A stretch of DNA of 64,000 nt from Planctomycetota bacterium (GTDB lineage Bacteria; Planctomycetota; JAJSAM01; JAJVHW01): the NCBI GenBank assembly GCA_024280885.1, contig JAJRPF010000061.1, positions 31,526 through 95,525 on the forward strand, given 5' to 3'. Both the position numbers and the translations under genes were made by a program. The stretch's first letter is position 1; each line of letters opens with the position of its first letter. Under the pieces are notes generated by a model, which ran no database searches, was not told the DNA's origin, and saw nothing but the letters and a program-made list of their open reading frames with translations. This document shows positions 46,847-54,747 of this stretch, one piece after another.

Positions 46847-46965
46847 CCGACCGAGGGAGTCCGAAGCGCAGCGGAGGACGGAGGCGACGCAGTCGCCGCA
46901 GCAACCAGGTTCAAGACCGCCCGGGATCCTCTACGGAACGGGCGTGGTCGCGCGGCGGGGCCTCG
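46847..46965. repeat. 119-bp duplicated block, copy 2
   Basis: Second copy of the block at 46589-46707 (118 of 119 bases), ending just before tRNA-Phe. The segment between the copies (46708-46846) contains GAGCGGACTTGGACCG, again similar to the tRNA T-arm, and has diverged from the corresponding part before copy 1. Confidence 0.8.
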
Positions 46966-46985
46966 ATGTTACGAGAGCGCGCGAA

Positions 46986-47061
46986 TGGTGGGCAGGGGCG
47001 GACTTGAACCGCCGACCCCCGCATTTTCAGTGCGGTGCTCTACCAACTGAGCTACCTGCCC
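46986..47061 (-). tRNA. tRNA-Phe (anticodon GAA)
   Basis: 76 bases on the minus strand with CCA encoded. Acceptor stem GGGCAGG pairs with CCTGCCC; D-stem GCTC/GAGC with loop AGTTGGTA; anticodon stem CCGCA/TGCGG with loop CTGAAAA, anticodon GAA; variable GGGTC; T-arm GGCGG-TTCAAGT-CCGCC. All stems pair perfectly. It lies 100 bases after the ribF stop on the same strand and its 3' end faces the repeat region, a usual site for integration. Confidence 0.97.
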
Positions 47062-47161
47062 CCATGGGAGACGGGAGACTAGCGCGCGCGGCGAAGGGCG
47101 CAACTTCGCGAGCAGGGTTTGCTGTGCGTGTCGTATCTGCGCGCCATATCGGATAGCCGTG

Positions 47162-48136
47162 TCAGACAAGCGTCCACTCGCGTTCGCGGAGACGGGCGAG
47201 CATCTCGAGGCAGTCGAGCGTGATCTGATCGCGGAGGGCGGCGACTCCGTCGAAGCGGCGTTCGTCGCGGAGTTTGTCGAAGAGGGTGACCTCGAGGTCG
47301 CGGCCGTAGAGGTCGCCGTCGAATCCGATGACGTGGACTTCGACCGTGTCCTCCGGTTGGTGGTCGGCGGCGGCGACGTCGTCTTCCGGGCGAAACGTGG
47401 GACGGCCGCCGATGTTGACGACCGCGGGCCAGGTCTGGCCATCGATGGTCGTGCGGGCGCCGTAGACACCGCGACCGGGTCGGAGCTCGTGGCGCATGTC
47501 GAGGTTGGCCGTCGGGAAGCCGAGAGTGCGGCCGCGCTGTTCGCCGCGAACGACCGTGCCGAAGAGCGCGGGGGTGCGACCGAGCAGGCGACCGGCTTCG
47601 GCCAGGTCACCTCCGGTGACGGCGGCGCGGATGGCACTCGACGAGACGACGTTGCCCTCGGCAAGCGTGACTGGCTCGGTGCTCTCGACGGGAATGTCCT
47701 GCGGGCCGAGCAGGGAGCGCAAGAGGTCGACGTTGCCTCGGCGATCGTGGCCGAAATGCGAGTCGTGGCCAAGCACGACCCCCACCGCGCCGATCCCGCG
47801 CAGAAGGACGTCGTCGACGAAGTCCTCCGCGGATGTTTCACGCAGCGCCGCGTCGAAGCGCAGAACGACGGTGACGTCCACGCCCTCGCGCCCGAGGAGG
47901 AGCAAGCGGTGATCGAGGCTCGTGATCAGCGGCGGTGGCGCGCCGGTCGTGACCTTCCGCGGATGGACGTCGAACGTGAGGACCACGACCTCGCCGTTCT
48001 TGCGGGCGGCCATCTCGCGCGTGCGGGCGAGGACCGCCCGATGACCGCGATGGATGCCGTCGAAGACGCCGATCGTGACGACCGGGTTGCGGAAGCGATC
48101 CGGTGAAAGGGCGTCGGTGCCGTAGAGGGTGCGCAC
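47162..48136 (-). CDS. ribF: Bifunctional riboflavin kinase / FAD synthetase
   Basis: 324 residues, full length. The N-terminal FAD synthetase part has G-V-F-D-G-I-H-R-G-H near residue 22-31 (nucleotidyltransferase HxGH) and S-S-S-A-I-R near 168. The C-terminal riboflavin kinase part has G-R-T-L-G-F-P-T-A-N-L near 200 and V-N-I-G-G-R-P-T-F near 240. It makes FMN and then FAD from riboflavin and ATP in the cytoplasm. It starts 21 bases after the def stop, so def-ribF is an operon. Nothing unusual is seen. Confidence 0.95.
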   Translation of the reverse strand: MRTLYGTDALSPDRFRNPVVTIGVFDGIHRGHRAVLARTREMAARKNGEVVVLTFDVHPRKVTTGAPPPLITSLDHRLLLLGREGVDVTVVLRFDAALRETSAEDFVDDVLLRGIGAVGVVLGHDSHFGHDRRGNVDLLRSLLGPQDIPVESTEPVTLAEGNVVSSSAIRAAVTGGDLAEAGRLLGRTPALFGTVVRGEQRGRTLGFPTANLDMRHELRPGRGVYGARTTIDGQTWPAVVNIGGRPTFRPEDDVAAADHQPEDTVEVHVIGFDGDLYGRDLEVTLFDKLRDERRFDGVAALRDQITLDCLEMLARLREREWTLV

Positions 48137-48157
48137 GCGGCGTCCTCGTGCTGTCCG

Positions 48158-48751
48158 TCAGGCCGTCTCGGCCCGCGCGCGCTCTTCCAGCCGCTTGAGC
48201 TTCGAGCGATTCGCGAGTTTGTCGGCGGGCGTCATCTTGGAGAGGAACGTCACGCCGTTCAGGTGGTCGATTTCGTGCAGGCAACAACGGCCGAGGAGAT
48301 CGTCGTCCTCGAGCGTGTACCTCTCGCCATCGAGCCCCGTGAACTTCAGGCGCACGCCCTGGGCCCGCGTGATGACGGCCTGTATCCCCGGGAACGACAG
48401 GCAGCCCTCTTCCATCGCCTCGCTGCCCCAGACGTCTTCGACCTCCGGATTGATGAGAACGATGCAATCCTCCGGTTGGCCGTTGTCCGAGACGATGCAC
48501 ACACGCGCATCCCAACCGACCTGCGTGGCGGCGAGCCCAATGCCGTTGGCACCAACCATGGTGGCGATCATGCGCTCGACCATCTCGTGCACGTCGTCAT
48601 CGATCGCTCCCACAGGCTTCGTCTTCGTACGCAGGAACGAGTCCGGGTACGTGACGATCGGGAGCGGCTCGATTGACTCGAACTCTGCCGAGACGGGCTC
48701 GGCGGAATCGGAGTCGGCTTGCGCGGCTGCGGTGATTTCGGTCTCGGACAT
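48158..48751 (-). CDS. def: Peptide deformylase
   Basis: 197 residues from the ATG at 48751, which has GGAGAA upstream; the frame to 48823 is too long. All three family motifs are present: G-I-G-L-A-A-T-Q-V-G, E-E-G-C-L-S-F-P-G and H-E-I-D-H, which hold the metal-binding Cys and two His and the catalytic Glu. It removes the formyl group from nascent proteins. The ~30-residue acidic N-terminal extension before P-I-V-T-Y-P is longer than in E. coli Def. First gene of def-ribF, divergent from the TPR gene with 191 bases between starts. Confidence 0.95.
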   Translation of the reverse strand: MSETEITAAAQADSDSAEPVSAEFESIEPLPIVTYPDSFLRTKTKPVGAIDDDVHEMVERMIATMVGANGIGLAATQVGWDARVCIVSDNGQPEDCIVLINPEVEDVWGSEAMEEGCLSFPGIQAVITRAQGVRLKFTGLDGERYTLEDDDLLGRCCLHEIDHLNGVTFLSKMTPADKLANRSKLKRLEERARAETA

Positions 48752-48942
48752 CGGCGGTTCTCCAGCGCGGGGCGTCCGCGCCAGGGTCCAGCATAAGGAG
48801 AGCGCGGGGACGCTCCGGAACATTCCCCGCGCCCTGGTGTGTGTCTCCGTCGCCGAATCGCGCCAGGAACGCCCTCGGCTGATACGATCTGCGGTTCGCT
48901 GCGATCAGGCTTGATCGGGCGTCCTCTGGAGGCGGAGCAACG

Positions 48943-50268
48943 ATGGCAATCGACGTCAGCAAGCAGGTGGCCAAGGCCGAGAGCGCGTTTCAGTCGCGCA
49001 AATACGACCTCGCGATCGAGATCTATCAGCAGGCTCTGGAGATCGACCCTGACAACCGCCGGGGACGCCGCGGCATCCGCATGGCCGCGCTGAAGAAGGT
49101 CGAGAACAACTACCCGAGCGGCTTCTCGATCAAGATCGCGACGGTCCCCGCGCGCGCAGGGATGGCGAACCCCAACGCGGAGAAGAAGGCGGCCGCCTGC
49201 GAGTCGTACCTCAAGGTCGATCCCAAGAACTCGTCGGTCGCCCACAAGCTCGCGCAGACGCTCGAAAAGGCAGGGTATCTGAGTGGCGCGATCGGGGTGT
49301 ACGAGGCGCTCATTGCCACCGCCGCCAAGGACGAGAACGCGTACGTGAATCTCGGCCGCCTGTTGGGCCCGAAGGACCCCGAGAACGCCATCGAGCACCT
49401 GGAGACGGCGCTCTCGATCAATCGCAAGAACCAGCAGGCCATCAAGATCCGCAAGGACCTGGCCGCCGAACTCTCCATCCAGCGCACAGGGTTCGAGACC
49501 GCGAAGACGACGCACGACCTCCTGCGCGACAAGGATCAGGCCAAGCAACTCGGCCAGCAGGATCGACTGCAACGCGCGGACGACGAGTCGGGGGAGTACG
49601 TCGCGCGCCTCAAAGCAGAGATCGCTGACAATCCCGGCGAGGCCAAGGCGCTACGCAAGCTTGCGATCGCGTACGGCCAGAGCCAGAAGTACGACGATGC
49701 CATGGAGACCTGGGGCCTGGTGCTCGAGGCGGACCCGACCGATTTCGACGCGCGCGTCAAGCTCGGGGACCTCCGGATCAGCCGCATCCAGCGCGATCTC
49801 ATCGCCGCCGAGAAGGCCAACGACGAGGCCGAGACCACCCGGCTCGGGCGTCAATTGCTCCAGACTCGGATCATGGAATACCGCACGCGCGTGGCCGAGC
49901 ACCCGACTGATCTAGGGCTGCGCCACGAGCTCGGCCAGGCTCTGCTCCAGGCTGGCGACGTCGATGACGCAATCGGGGAGTTCCAGAAGGCGGTCAAGGA
50001 CCCCCGCAAGCGCTTCGAAGCGCTCAGCTTCCTCGGCGAGTGCTTCCTGCGGAAGGATCTCTTCGATCTGGCGGCGCGTCAGCTCGAGCGAGCCCTAGAG
50101 GAGAGCCCCGGATTGAACTCGAAGCAAGGCAAGCGGGTCGTGTACAACCTCGGGCTTCTCCATGAGAAACAGGGAGATGTGCCCGCAGCACGCGAGCGCT
50201 ATCTCTCGATCTACGAAGTGGACGTCTCCTATCGAGACGTCGCGAAGAAGGTGACCGAGCTCCGCTGA
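48943..50268 (+). CDS. TPR-repeat protein, cytoplasmic
   Basis: 441 residues from an ATG with TGGAGGCGGAG upstream. No signal or membrane segment. TPR units are clear at the start (A-E-S-A-F-Q-S-R-K-Y-D-L-A-I-E-I-Y-Q-Q-A-L-E-I-D-P), in the middle (A-G-Y-L-S-G-A-I-G-V-Y-E-A-L) and at the end (L-G-L-L-H-E-K-Q-G-D-V-P-A-A). A Lys/Asp/Gln-rich helical break (~185-205) separates two TPR blocks. Probably a protein-protein scaffold; partners unknown. It precedes rpsT on the same strand. Confidence 0.82.
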   Translation: MAIDVSKQVAKAESAFQSRKYDLAIEIYQQALEIDPDNRRGRRGIRMAALKKVENNYPSGFSIKIATVPARAGMANPNAEKKAAACESYLKVDPKNSSVAHKLAQTLEKAGYLSGAIGVYEALIATAAKDENAYVNLGRLLGPKDPENAIEHLETALSINRKNQQAIKIRKDLAAELSIQRTGFETAKTTHDLLRDKDQAKQLGQQDRLQRADDESGEYVARLKAEIADNPGEAKALRKLAIAYGQSQKYDDAMETWGLVLEADPTDFDARVKLGDLRISRIQRDLIAAEKANDEAETTRLGRQLLQTRIMEYRTRVAEHPTDLGLRHELGQALLQAGDVDDAIGEFQKAVKDPRKRFEALSFLGECFLRKDLFDLAARQLERALEESPGLNSKQGKRVVYNLGLLHEKQGDVPAARERYLSIYEVDVSYRDVAKKVTELR

Positions 50269-50295
50269 GACGAGTTCGGCCGTTCACCACGCACC

Positions 50296-50333
50296 GGATC
50301 ACGACACGGGATCACGGCGCAGGATCACGACGC
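50296..50333 (+). repeat. Three 12-bp near-identical repeats in the rpsT leader
   Basis: GGATCACGACAC, GGATCACGGCGC and GGATCACGACGC recur every 13 bases between the TPR gene stop and the S20 start. They could bind a regulator or S20 itself in the mRNA leader, but this is conjecture. Confidence 0.6.
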
Positions 50334-50375
50334 AACAGTGCACGGCCGACAGAGTGCACGAAGAAGGTACGCAAG

Positions 50376-50654
50376 ATGGCTCACTCCAAGCACCGCAAGA
50401 AGACCCTCCGCAAGGCGCGCGACCAGCGCGTCAAGAACCGTGGCGTTCGCGCCACGCTGCGCACGGCCGTGAAGAACGCCCGGGTTGCGATCAGCGAGAC
50501 ACCCGCCGAGGCCGACGCAGCCATCGCAGCCGCCTCGGGCAGGCTCGATCGAGCCGCTGACAGCCGCCTGATCCACCCGAACAAGGCCAACCGGACGAAG
50601 AGCCGCTTGGCGAAGGCGCGCAACCGCGCCGCTGCTGCTGCCACACAGGAGTAG
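50376..50654 (+). CDS. rpsT: 30S ribosomal protein S20
   Basis: 92 residues, normal length for S20. It has the typical M-A-H-S-K-H-R-K-K start, R-N-R-G-V-R-A-T-L-R-T-A-V-K and the late I-H-P-N-K-A-N-R-T-K-S-R-L block, all very basic. It binds 16S rRNA early in 30S assembly. AGAAGGTA precedes the ATG. A rho-independent hairpin follows 37 bases after the stop, so rpsT ends its transcription unit. Confidence 0.97.
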   Translation: MAHSKHRKKTLRKARDQRVKNRGVRATLRTAVKNARVAISETPAEADAAIAAASGRLDRAADSRLIHPNKANRTKSRLAKARNRAAAAATQE

Positions 50655-50693
50655 CAACTGACAAGCGGCCCGCTCGGGGCCGAGGTCAGAAGA

Positions 50694-50731
50694 AAGCCCG
50701 TGTCGCCCATAGAGGGCGGCGCGGGCTTCTT
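50694..50731 (+). terminator. Rho-independent-type terminator after rpsT
   Basis: AAGCCCGTGTCGCCC (50694-50708) and GGGCGGCGCGGGCTT (50714-50728) form a strong stem with loop ATAGA and a short T-rich end CTTCTTG. One or two internal mismatches. Position after an abundant ribosomal gene supports terminator function. Confidence 0.75.
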
Positions 50732-50885
50732 GTGCTTGCGGTGGATCGGCCACCGAGTTTCGCTATTCGCCGACCGACCGAAGTACCGTGCCAGGCACGT
50801 GAGTTCGGCCGCGCCACGCCCTCGGTTGATCGGCGACCAGAGGCCGGAGGAGGCGAGGGGGTGCGGGCAGCGATGTCGATGCGCC

Positions 50886-50928
50886 GATGGGGATGGGGAT
50901 GGGGATGGGGATGGGGATGGGGATGGGA
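50886..50928. repeat. Hexanucleotide tract (GGGGAT)n
   Basis: About seven copies of the hexamer GATGGG in an intergenic region; length is prone to vary. No gene lies over it. The rest of 50732-50885 shows an isolated palindrome-like CCGTGCCAGGCACG near 50787 but no gene. Confidence 0.85.
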
Positions 50929-50957
50929 GATCAGGGTGGATCGCGACTCGTCGAGGG

Positions 50958-51062
50958 GTCGAAATACCGTGCCAGGCTCAATTTCTTCGCGCGGCTGCCG
51001 TGATGGACGAGGGCGAGTCTCCTCGGCGCGCGCAAAGATTGAGCCAGGCACGCGATTTCGAC
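50958..51062. repeat. Long inverted repeat with GTGCC-GGC core
   Basis: The segment 50958-50993 is an imperfect inverted copy of about 51027-51062 (GTCGAAAT..C.GTGCC.GGCTCAAT on each strand), enclosing a ~33-base loop. It resembles REP-like palindromic units whose core is GTGCCTGGC; the isolated CCGTGCCAGGCACG near 50787 belongs to the same kind. Could form a cruciform or stem-loop RNA. Confidence 0.65.
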
Positions 51063-51122
51063 GCCGCGTTCCCGCTTGGTGGATCGGGGCTTCGGAGGGC
51101 TGAATTGCGGAGAGGAGATAGA

Positions 51123-51586
51123 GAGCCCCGCCGACCAAGACAACGCCGGAATCGCGAGCGAGTGGCGGGGTTTGTGCGTCCGCACAAACCGTGACACTCG
51201 CGGTGAGGCGAAGAGAGGGGATTCCGCCTGCTGAGTCCCGATCGCGCGACGTGTGCACTTGCACTACGCGGACTCGATCCGATGCGCGGCACCGGACTCC
51301 AGTCGCCGCCCCGGACGAAGCTCGCGGAGCACCGACCACAGCCGAACATGCGAGCGCGAGCGAGCGTGGTGCCGGAGGCACCACAAACGCAACACCGTGA
51401 GGCGCAGGGAGCGGATTCCGCCTGCGAAACCCACCCTCGCGACGCGCTCACTTCAACGTCGAGGTCCCGCCCCAACGCGGGGCAACGAACACCAACCGCG
51501 GCCCCGGTTGAAGCAGCCGGAGCACCGACCGAAGCCGAACACCCGAGCGAAGCGAGGGGTGCCGACGGAGTCGGCACAAACGCAAC
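51123..51586. repeat. ~460-bp intergenic repeat, copy 1 (two internal sub-units)
   Basis: Homologous along its length (roughly 80 per cent by eye) and in direct orientation to 54217-54676. It contains two ~230-bp sub-units, each with a G-T-G-A-G-G-C-G...GGATTCCGCCTGC entry and ending in a hairpin (for example GCCGAC-GGA-GTCGGC) followed by ACAAACGCAA. A perfect palindrome GGTTTGTGCG-TC-CGCACAAACC lies near its start. No open frame in it looks real. With the neighbouring sequences it accounts for the gene-free 50732-51645. Confidence 0.75.
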
Positions 51587-51645
51587 AAGAGTACCGGCAG
51601 GCAGGTTGGCGCGCCGTGAGCGAAGCTCACCTCGCGCCAACCTCC

Positions 51646-52824
51646 CTACCGGTACCGCGCCGCGACCTTCTCGAACCCCGCGAGGGAGCGCTCGATCGTC
51701 GCGTCGTCCACGCAGTAGCTGATCCGGAAGTGGCCCGGGCGGCCGAAGCCGGTGCCGGGGACGGTCAAGATCAGCTCTTCTTGGAGCTCGCGTACGAAGG
51801 CCACGTCGTCGTCGTTCAGGCTCTTCGGGAACATGTAGAAGGCGCCTGTCGGCTCGACGATCTCGTAGCCCATGGCGCGCAGGGCCGGGAGCATCTTCTC
51901 GCGCTTGGCGCGGTAGATCTCGGGGTCCACTGACTTGCCCTGAAGCTGCGCGACGGCGCGCTGCTGCGTCGCCGGTGCGTTGACGAAACCGAGAATGCGA
52001 TTCGCGAACGTCAGCGCTGTGACCATGTCCGTCACGCCTTCGAGCAGCGGCGAGGGCGCGATGAAGCCGATCCGTTCACCCGGCAGCGCGAGATCCTTGC
52101 TGTGGGACGTCACAAGGATCGTGTCGTCGTAGCTGCACTGCACCCACGGGACCTCGACGTCGTAGACGATGTAGCGATACGGCTCGTCGGTCACGAGCAC
52201 GATGGTGTGGCCGATCCGTGCGGACTCCTCGCGGAGCATCGCGCCGACACCATCGAGAACGGCCTTCGAGTACGTCACGCCGGTCGGGTTGTTCGGGCTG
52301 TTGATCACGAGCGCCTTCGTGCGCTCGGTGATCGCGCCGCGGATGGCGTCGAGATCGGGCAGGAACTCCGCGTCGGTCGGGACCTTCACGCACGTGCCAC
52401 CGTGGTTGTCGATATAGAAGCCGTACTCCACGAAGAAGGGCGTCAGCACGATGATCTCGTCGCCCGGGTCCAGCATGGCCTTGAAGAGGACATTGAGGCC
52501 GCCGCCGGCGCCGACGCACATGACGATGTGATCGCCGGCGTAGGGCAGCCCGGTCTGCGCCGCGAGGTACGAACCAACGGCATCGCGGACATGCGGGTAG
52601 CCGGCATTCGGCATGTAGCGATGCGACCCCGGCGCCTTCGTGCCAGCCGCGGCGACCATGGCTTCGATCACCTCGGCCGGAGGCTCGACAACGGGATTGC
52701 CGAGGGAGAAGTCGAAGACGTTCTCGGCTCCGTGCTCGGCCTTGAGCCGGGCGCCTTCGGTGAACATGCGACGGATCCAGGACGAGGCCTTCATGGCCTC
52801 CTGGACTTTGCGAGAGATCGACAC
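51646..52824 (-). CDS. PLP-dependent aminotransferase, class I/II
   Basis: 392 residues, complete. Fold type I aminotransferase: S-L-G-N-P near residue 40, N-S-P-N-N-P-T-G near 175-182, D-E-P-Y-R near 215, and the PLP-binding lysine in S-H-S-K-D-L-A-L-P-G-E-R-I-G near 240, with the phosphate-binding R. Last Arg in G-H-F-R-I-S-Y binds the substrate carboxylate. Likely an aspartate- or aromatic-type aminotransferase; substrate is not determined. Near 52840 there is a GGAGGAGTGT before the ATG. It is divergent from the GT9 gene (137 bases apart). Confidence 0.9.
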   Translation of the reverse strand: MSISRKVQEAMKASSWIRRMFTEGARLKAEHGAENVFDFSLGNPVVEPPAEVIEAMVAAAGTKAPGSHRYMPNAGYPHVRDAVGSYLAAQTGLPYAGDHIVMCVGAGGGLNVLFKAMLDPGDEIIVLTPFFVEYGFYIDNHGGTCVKVPTDAEFLPDLDAIRGAITERTKALVINSPNNPTGVTYSKAVLDGVGAMLREESARIGHTIVLVTDEPYRYIVYDVEVPWVQCSYDDTILVTSHSKDLALPGERIGFIAPSPLLEGVTDMVTALTFANRILGFVNAPATQQRAVAQLQGKSVDPEIYRAKREKMLPALRAMGYEIVEPTGAFYMFPKSLNDDDVAFVRELQEELILTVPGTGFGRPGHFRISYCVDDATIERSLAGFEKVAARYR

Positions 52825-52961
52825 GAAACACTCCTCCGGGAGAACTGTGGCGGGCCTCGCAGTGTAGCGGAGACGCAGTCGTGCGCCGCCCGCTCACCGA
52901 GCGCGCGGAGAGACCACGTTCGGAGTGCGCACGGCGTGCGCTTCGCACGTAGGATCACGGG

Positions 52962-54191
52962 ATGCGTGTCGCGACGATGCGAGCTGTCGATCGGACCCTC
53001 GGGAAGCCCCTCTGCTGGTTTCTGACGAGGCTGCGTCGGCTGCTGCCCGAACCGCGGCAGCCGAGCTCGGACGCCGTACGCAAGGTGCTCTTCGTCAAGC
53101 TGTCGGAAATGGGCGCGATCGTGCTCGCTGCGCCTGCGATCGCGGAGGCGCGGCGCGTGTTTCCGAACGCGGAGCCGTACCTGCTCTGCTTCGACGAGAA
53201 CGCCGAGATCGCGGAGCTCGCAGCTGGCATCCCCGCCGAGCGCGTGCTGCAGGTCCCGACGGGCGGGTTCGTGACGACGCTGCGGAGCCTGCTCGGCGCA
53301 ATCCTGAGGCTACGCCGCGAGCGCTTCGACGTCGTGATCGATCTCGAGTACCTCTCACGGGTCGGTGCTGCGCTGACGTATATGACCGGTGCGCCCGTTC
53401 GGGTGGGCTACCACCGCTTCGAGGCCGAAGGGCTCTACTGCGGCGATCTCTACACGCACAGGTTGACGTTCAACACGTATCTCCACATCGCGCAGTCCAT
53501 GGTCACCATGGCGGTCGCCGCCGCGCGCCCCGCCGACGAGGTGCCACTGGTCAAGGTGGTCCCGCCGCGGCTCGAGGATCTCGTCCTGCCGCGCTTCGAA
53601 GCGAGCGACGCGGACTTGGCGCGGGTGCGTGCACTCCTCGAAGCACAAGGAGTGCCCGCGGGCGCCGAGATCCTCCTCGTGAACCCCAACTCGAGCGATC
53701 TCCTGCCACTGCGCCGCTGGCCAATCGAGAACTTCGTCGAACTCTGCCGCATCCTCCGCGACCGGCGCCCAGACGCATGGGTGGTCCTGACGGGAGCTCC
53801 ACACGAAGGCGAGTTGGGGCGGCGCATCATGGCATCGCTCGAATCCGGACCCGGAGGGGCATCACGCTGCGTCTCTCTGATCGGGACGACCAGCCTGCGC
53901 GATCTCCTGACCCTCTTCACCAGATCGAAACTGCTGGTCAGCGCCGACAGCGGACCGCCGCACTTTGCCGCGCTGACCAACCTACGCTGCGTGACGCTCT
54001 TCGGTCCGGAGACGCCGGATCTCTACGGCCCGGTGAACGATCGCAACCGCGCGCTGACGCTCGGGTTGGCGTGCAGCCCGTGCATCAACGCGTGGAACCG
54101 GCGCGTGTCGCCGTGCAACGACAACGTGTGCATGACGGGGATGGCAGCGGCGTGGGTGGTGGAGGCGGCGTTGGCGCAGATGGAGGGCTGA
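52962..54191 (+). CDS. Glycosyltransferase family 9 (heptosyltransferase-like)
   Basis: 409 residues from the ATG at 52962 with AGGATCACGGG upstream. GT9 features: F-V-K-L-S-E-M-G-A-I-V-L near residue 45, F-D-V-V-I-D-L-E-Y near 127, V-N-P-N-S-S, and the acceptor loop S-A-D-S-G-P-P-H-F-A-A-L near 330, then the cluster C-S-P-C-I-N-A-W-N-R-R-V-S-P-C. GT9 enzymes add heptose to LPS core using ADP-heptose, so an outer-membrane saccharide is implied; the exact sugar is not certain. Its Cys-rich tail is also seen in other members of this GT9 branch. Right neighbour is a repeat. Confidence 0.85.
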   Translation: MRVATMRAVDRTLGKPLCWFLTRLRRLLPEPRQPSSDAVRKVLFVKLSEMGAIVLAAPAIAEARRVFPNAEPYLLCFDENAEIAELAAGIPAERVLQVPTGGFVTTLRSLLGAILRLRRERFDVVIDLEYLSRVGAALTYMTGAPVRVGYHRFEAEGLYCGDLYTHRLTFNTYLHIAQSMVTMAVAAARPADEVPLVKVVPPRLEDLVLPRFEASDADLARVRALLEAQGVPAGAEILLVNPNSSDLLPLRRWPIENFVELCRILRDRRPDAWVVLTGAPHEGELGRRIMASLESGPGGASRCVSLIGTTSLRDLLTLFTRSKLLVSADSGPPHFAALTNLRCVTLFGPETPDLYGPVNDRNRALTLGLACSPCINAWNRRVSPCNDNVCMTGMAAAWVVEAALAQMEG

Positions 54192-54216
54192 ACGGCGGAG
54201 GGGAAGGGGATCAGGA

Positions 54217-54676
54217 GCCCACCCACCACGGCAACGCCGGGAACGCGAGCGAGTGGCGGGGTTTGTGCGTCCGCACAAACCGTGACACTTGCGGTGAGGC
54301 GGAGGGAGTGGATTCCGCCTGCTGAGTCCCGAACTCGCGACGCGCGCACTTGCACGACGCGGACTCGCCCCGAGGCGCGGCACGAGCCTCCAGTCGCCGC
54401 CCCGGACGAAGCTCGCGGAGCCGCGACCGAAGCCGAACATGCGAGCGCGAGCGAGCGGGGAGCCGGAGGCGACCCCAACGCAACACCGTGAGGCGGAGGG
54501 AGTGGATTCCGCCTGCGAAACCAGCCCATGCGACGCGTGGTCTCTCACGACGCGGATCCGAACCGATGCGCGGCCACGAGTTCCGAGCGCCGCCCCAGTT
54601 GAAGCAGCCGGAGCCGCGACCGGAGCCGAACGTGCGAGCGCGAGCGAGCGTGCCGACGGAGTCGGCACAAACGCAA
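54217..54676. repeat. ~460-bp intergenic repeat, copy 2
   Basis: Same orientation and order of sub-units as 51123-51586, including the GGTTTGTGCG palindrome and the terminal GCCGAC-GGA-GTCGGC hairpin with ACAAACGCAA. It begins 25 bases after the GT9 stop. Together the copies flank the aminotransferase and GT9 genes as direct repeats. Confidence 0.75.
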
Positions 54677-54680
54677 TACG

Positions 54681-54747
54681 ATCTGGTTCAAACGCGAAAA
54701 GGGCCCCGGGACGGAGTCCCGAGGCCCTTTTCGCGTTTGAACCAGAT
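54681..54747. terminator. Long bidirectional-type terminator hairpin
   Basis: Arms 54681-54712 and 54716-54747 are 32 bases with a single mismatch around a three-base loop; the stem contains AAAAGGGCC on one side and GGCCCTTTT on the other, giving T-runs on both strands. It touches the stop codon (54747-54749) of the minus-strand prenyltransferase-repeat gene and also separates it from the GT9 side. Structure is certain; terminator role is inferred. Confidence 0.85.

Noticed and set aside
50886..50928. CRISPR-like array
   Set aside because: A simple hexamer tract with no spacers.
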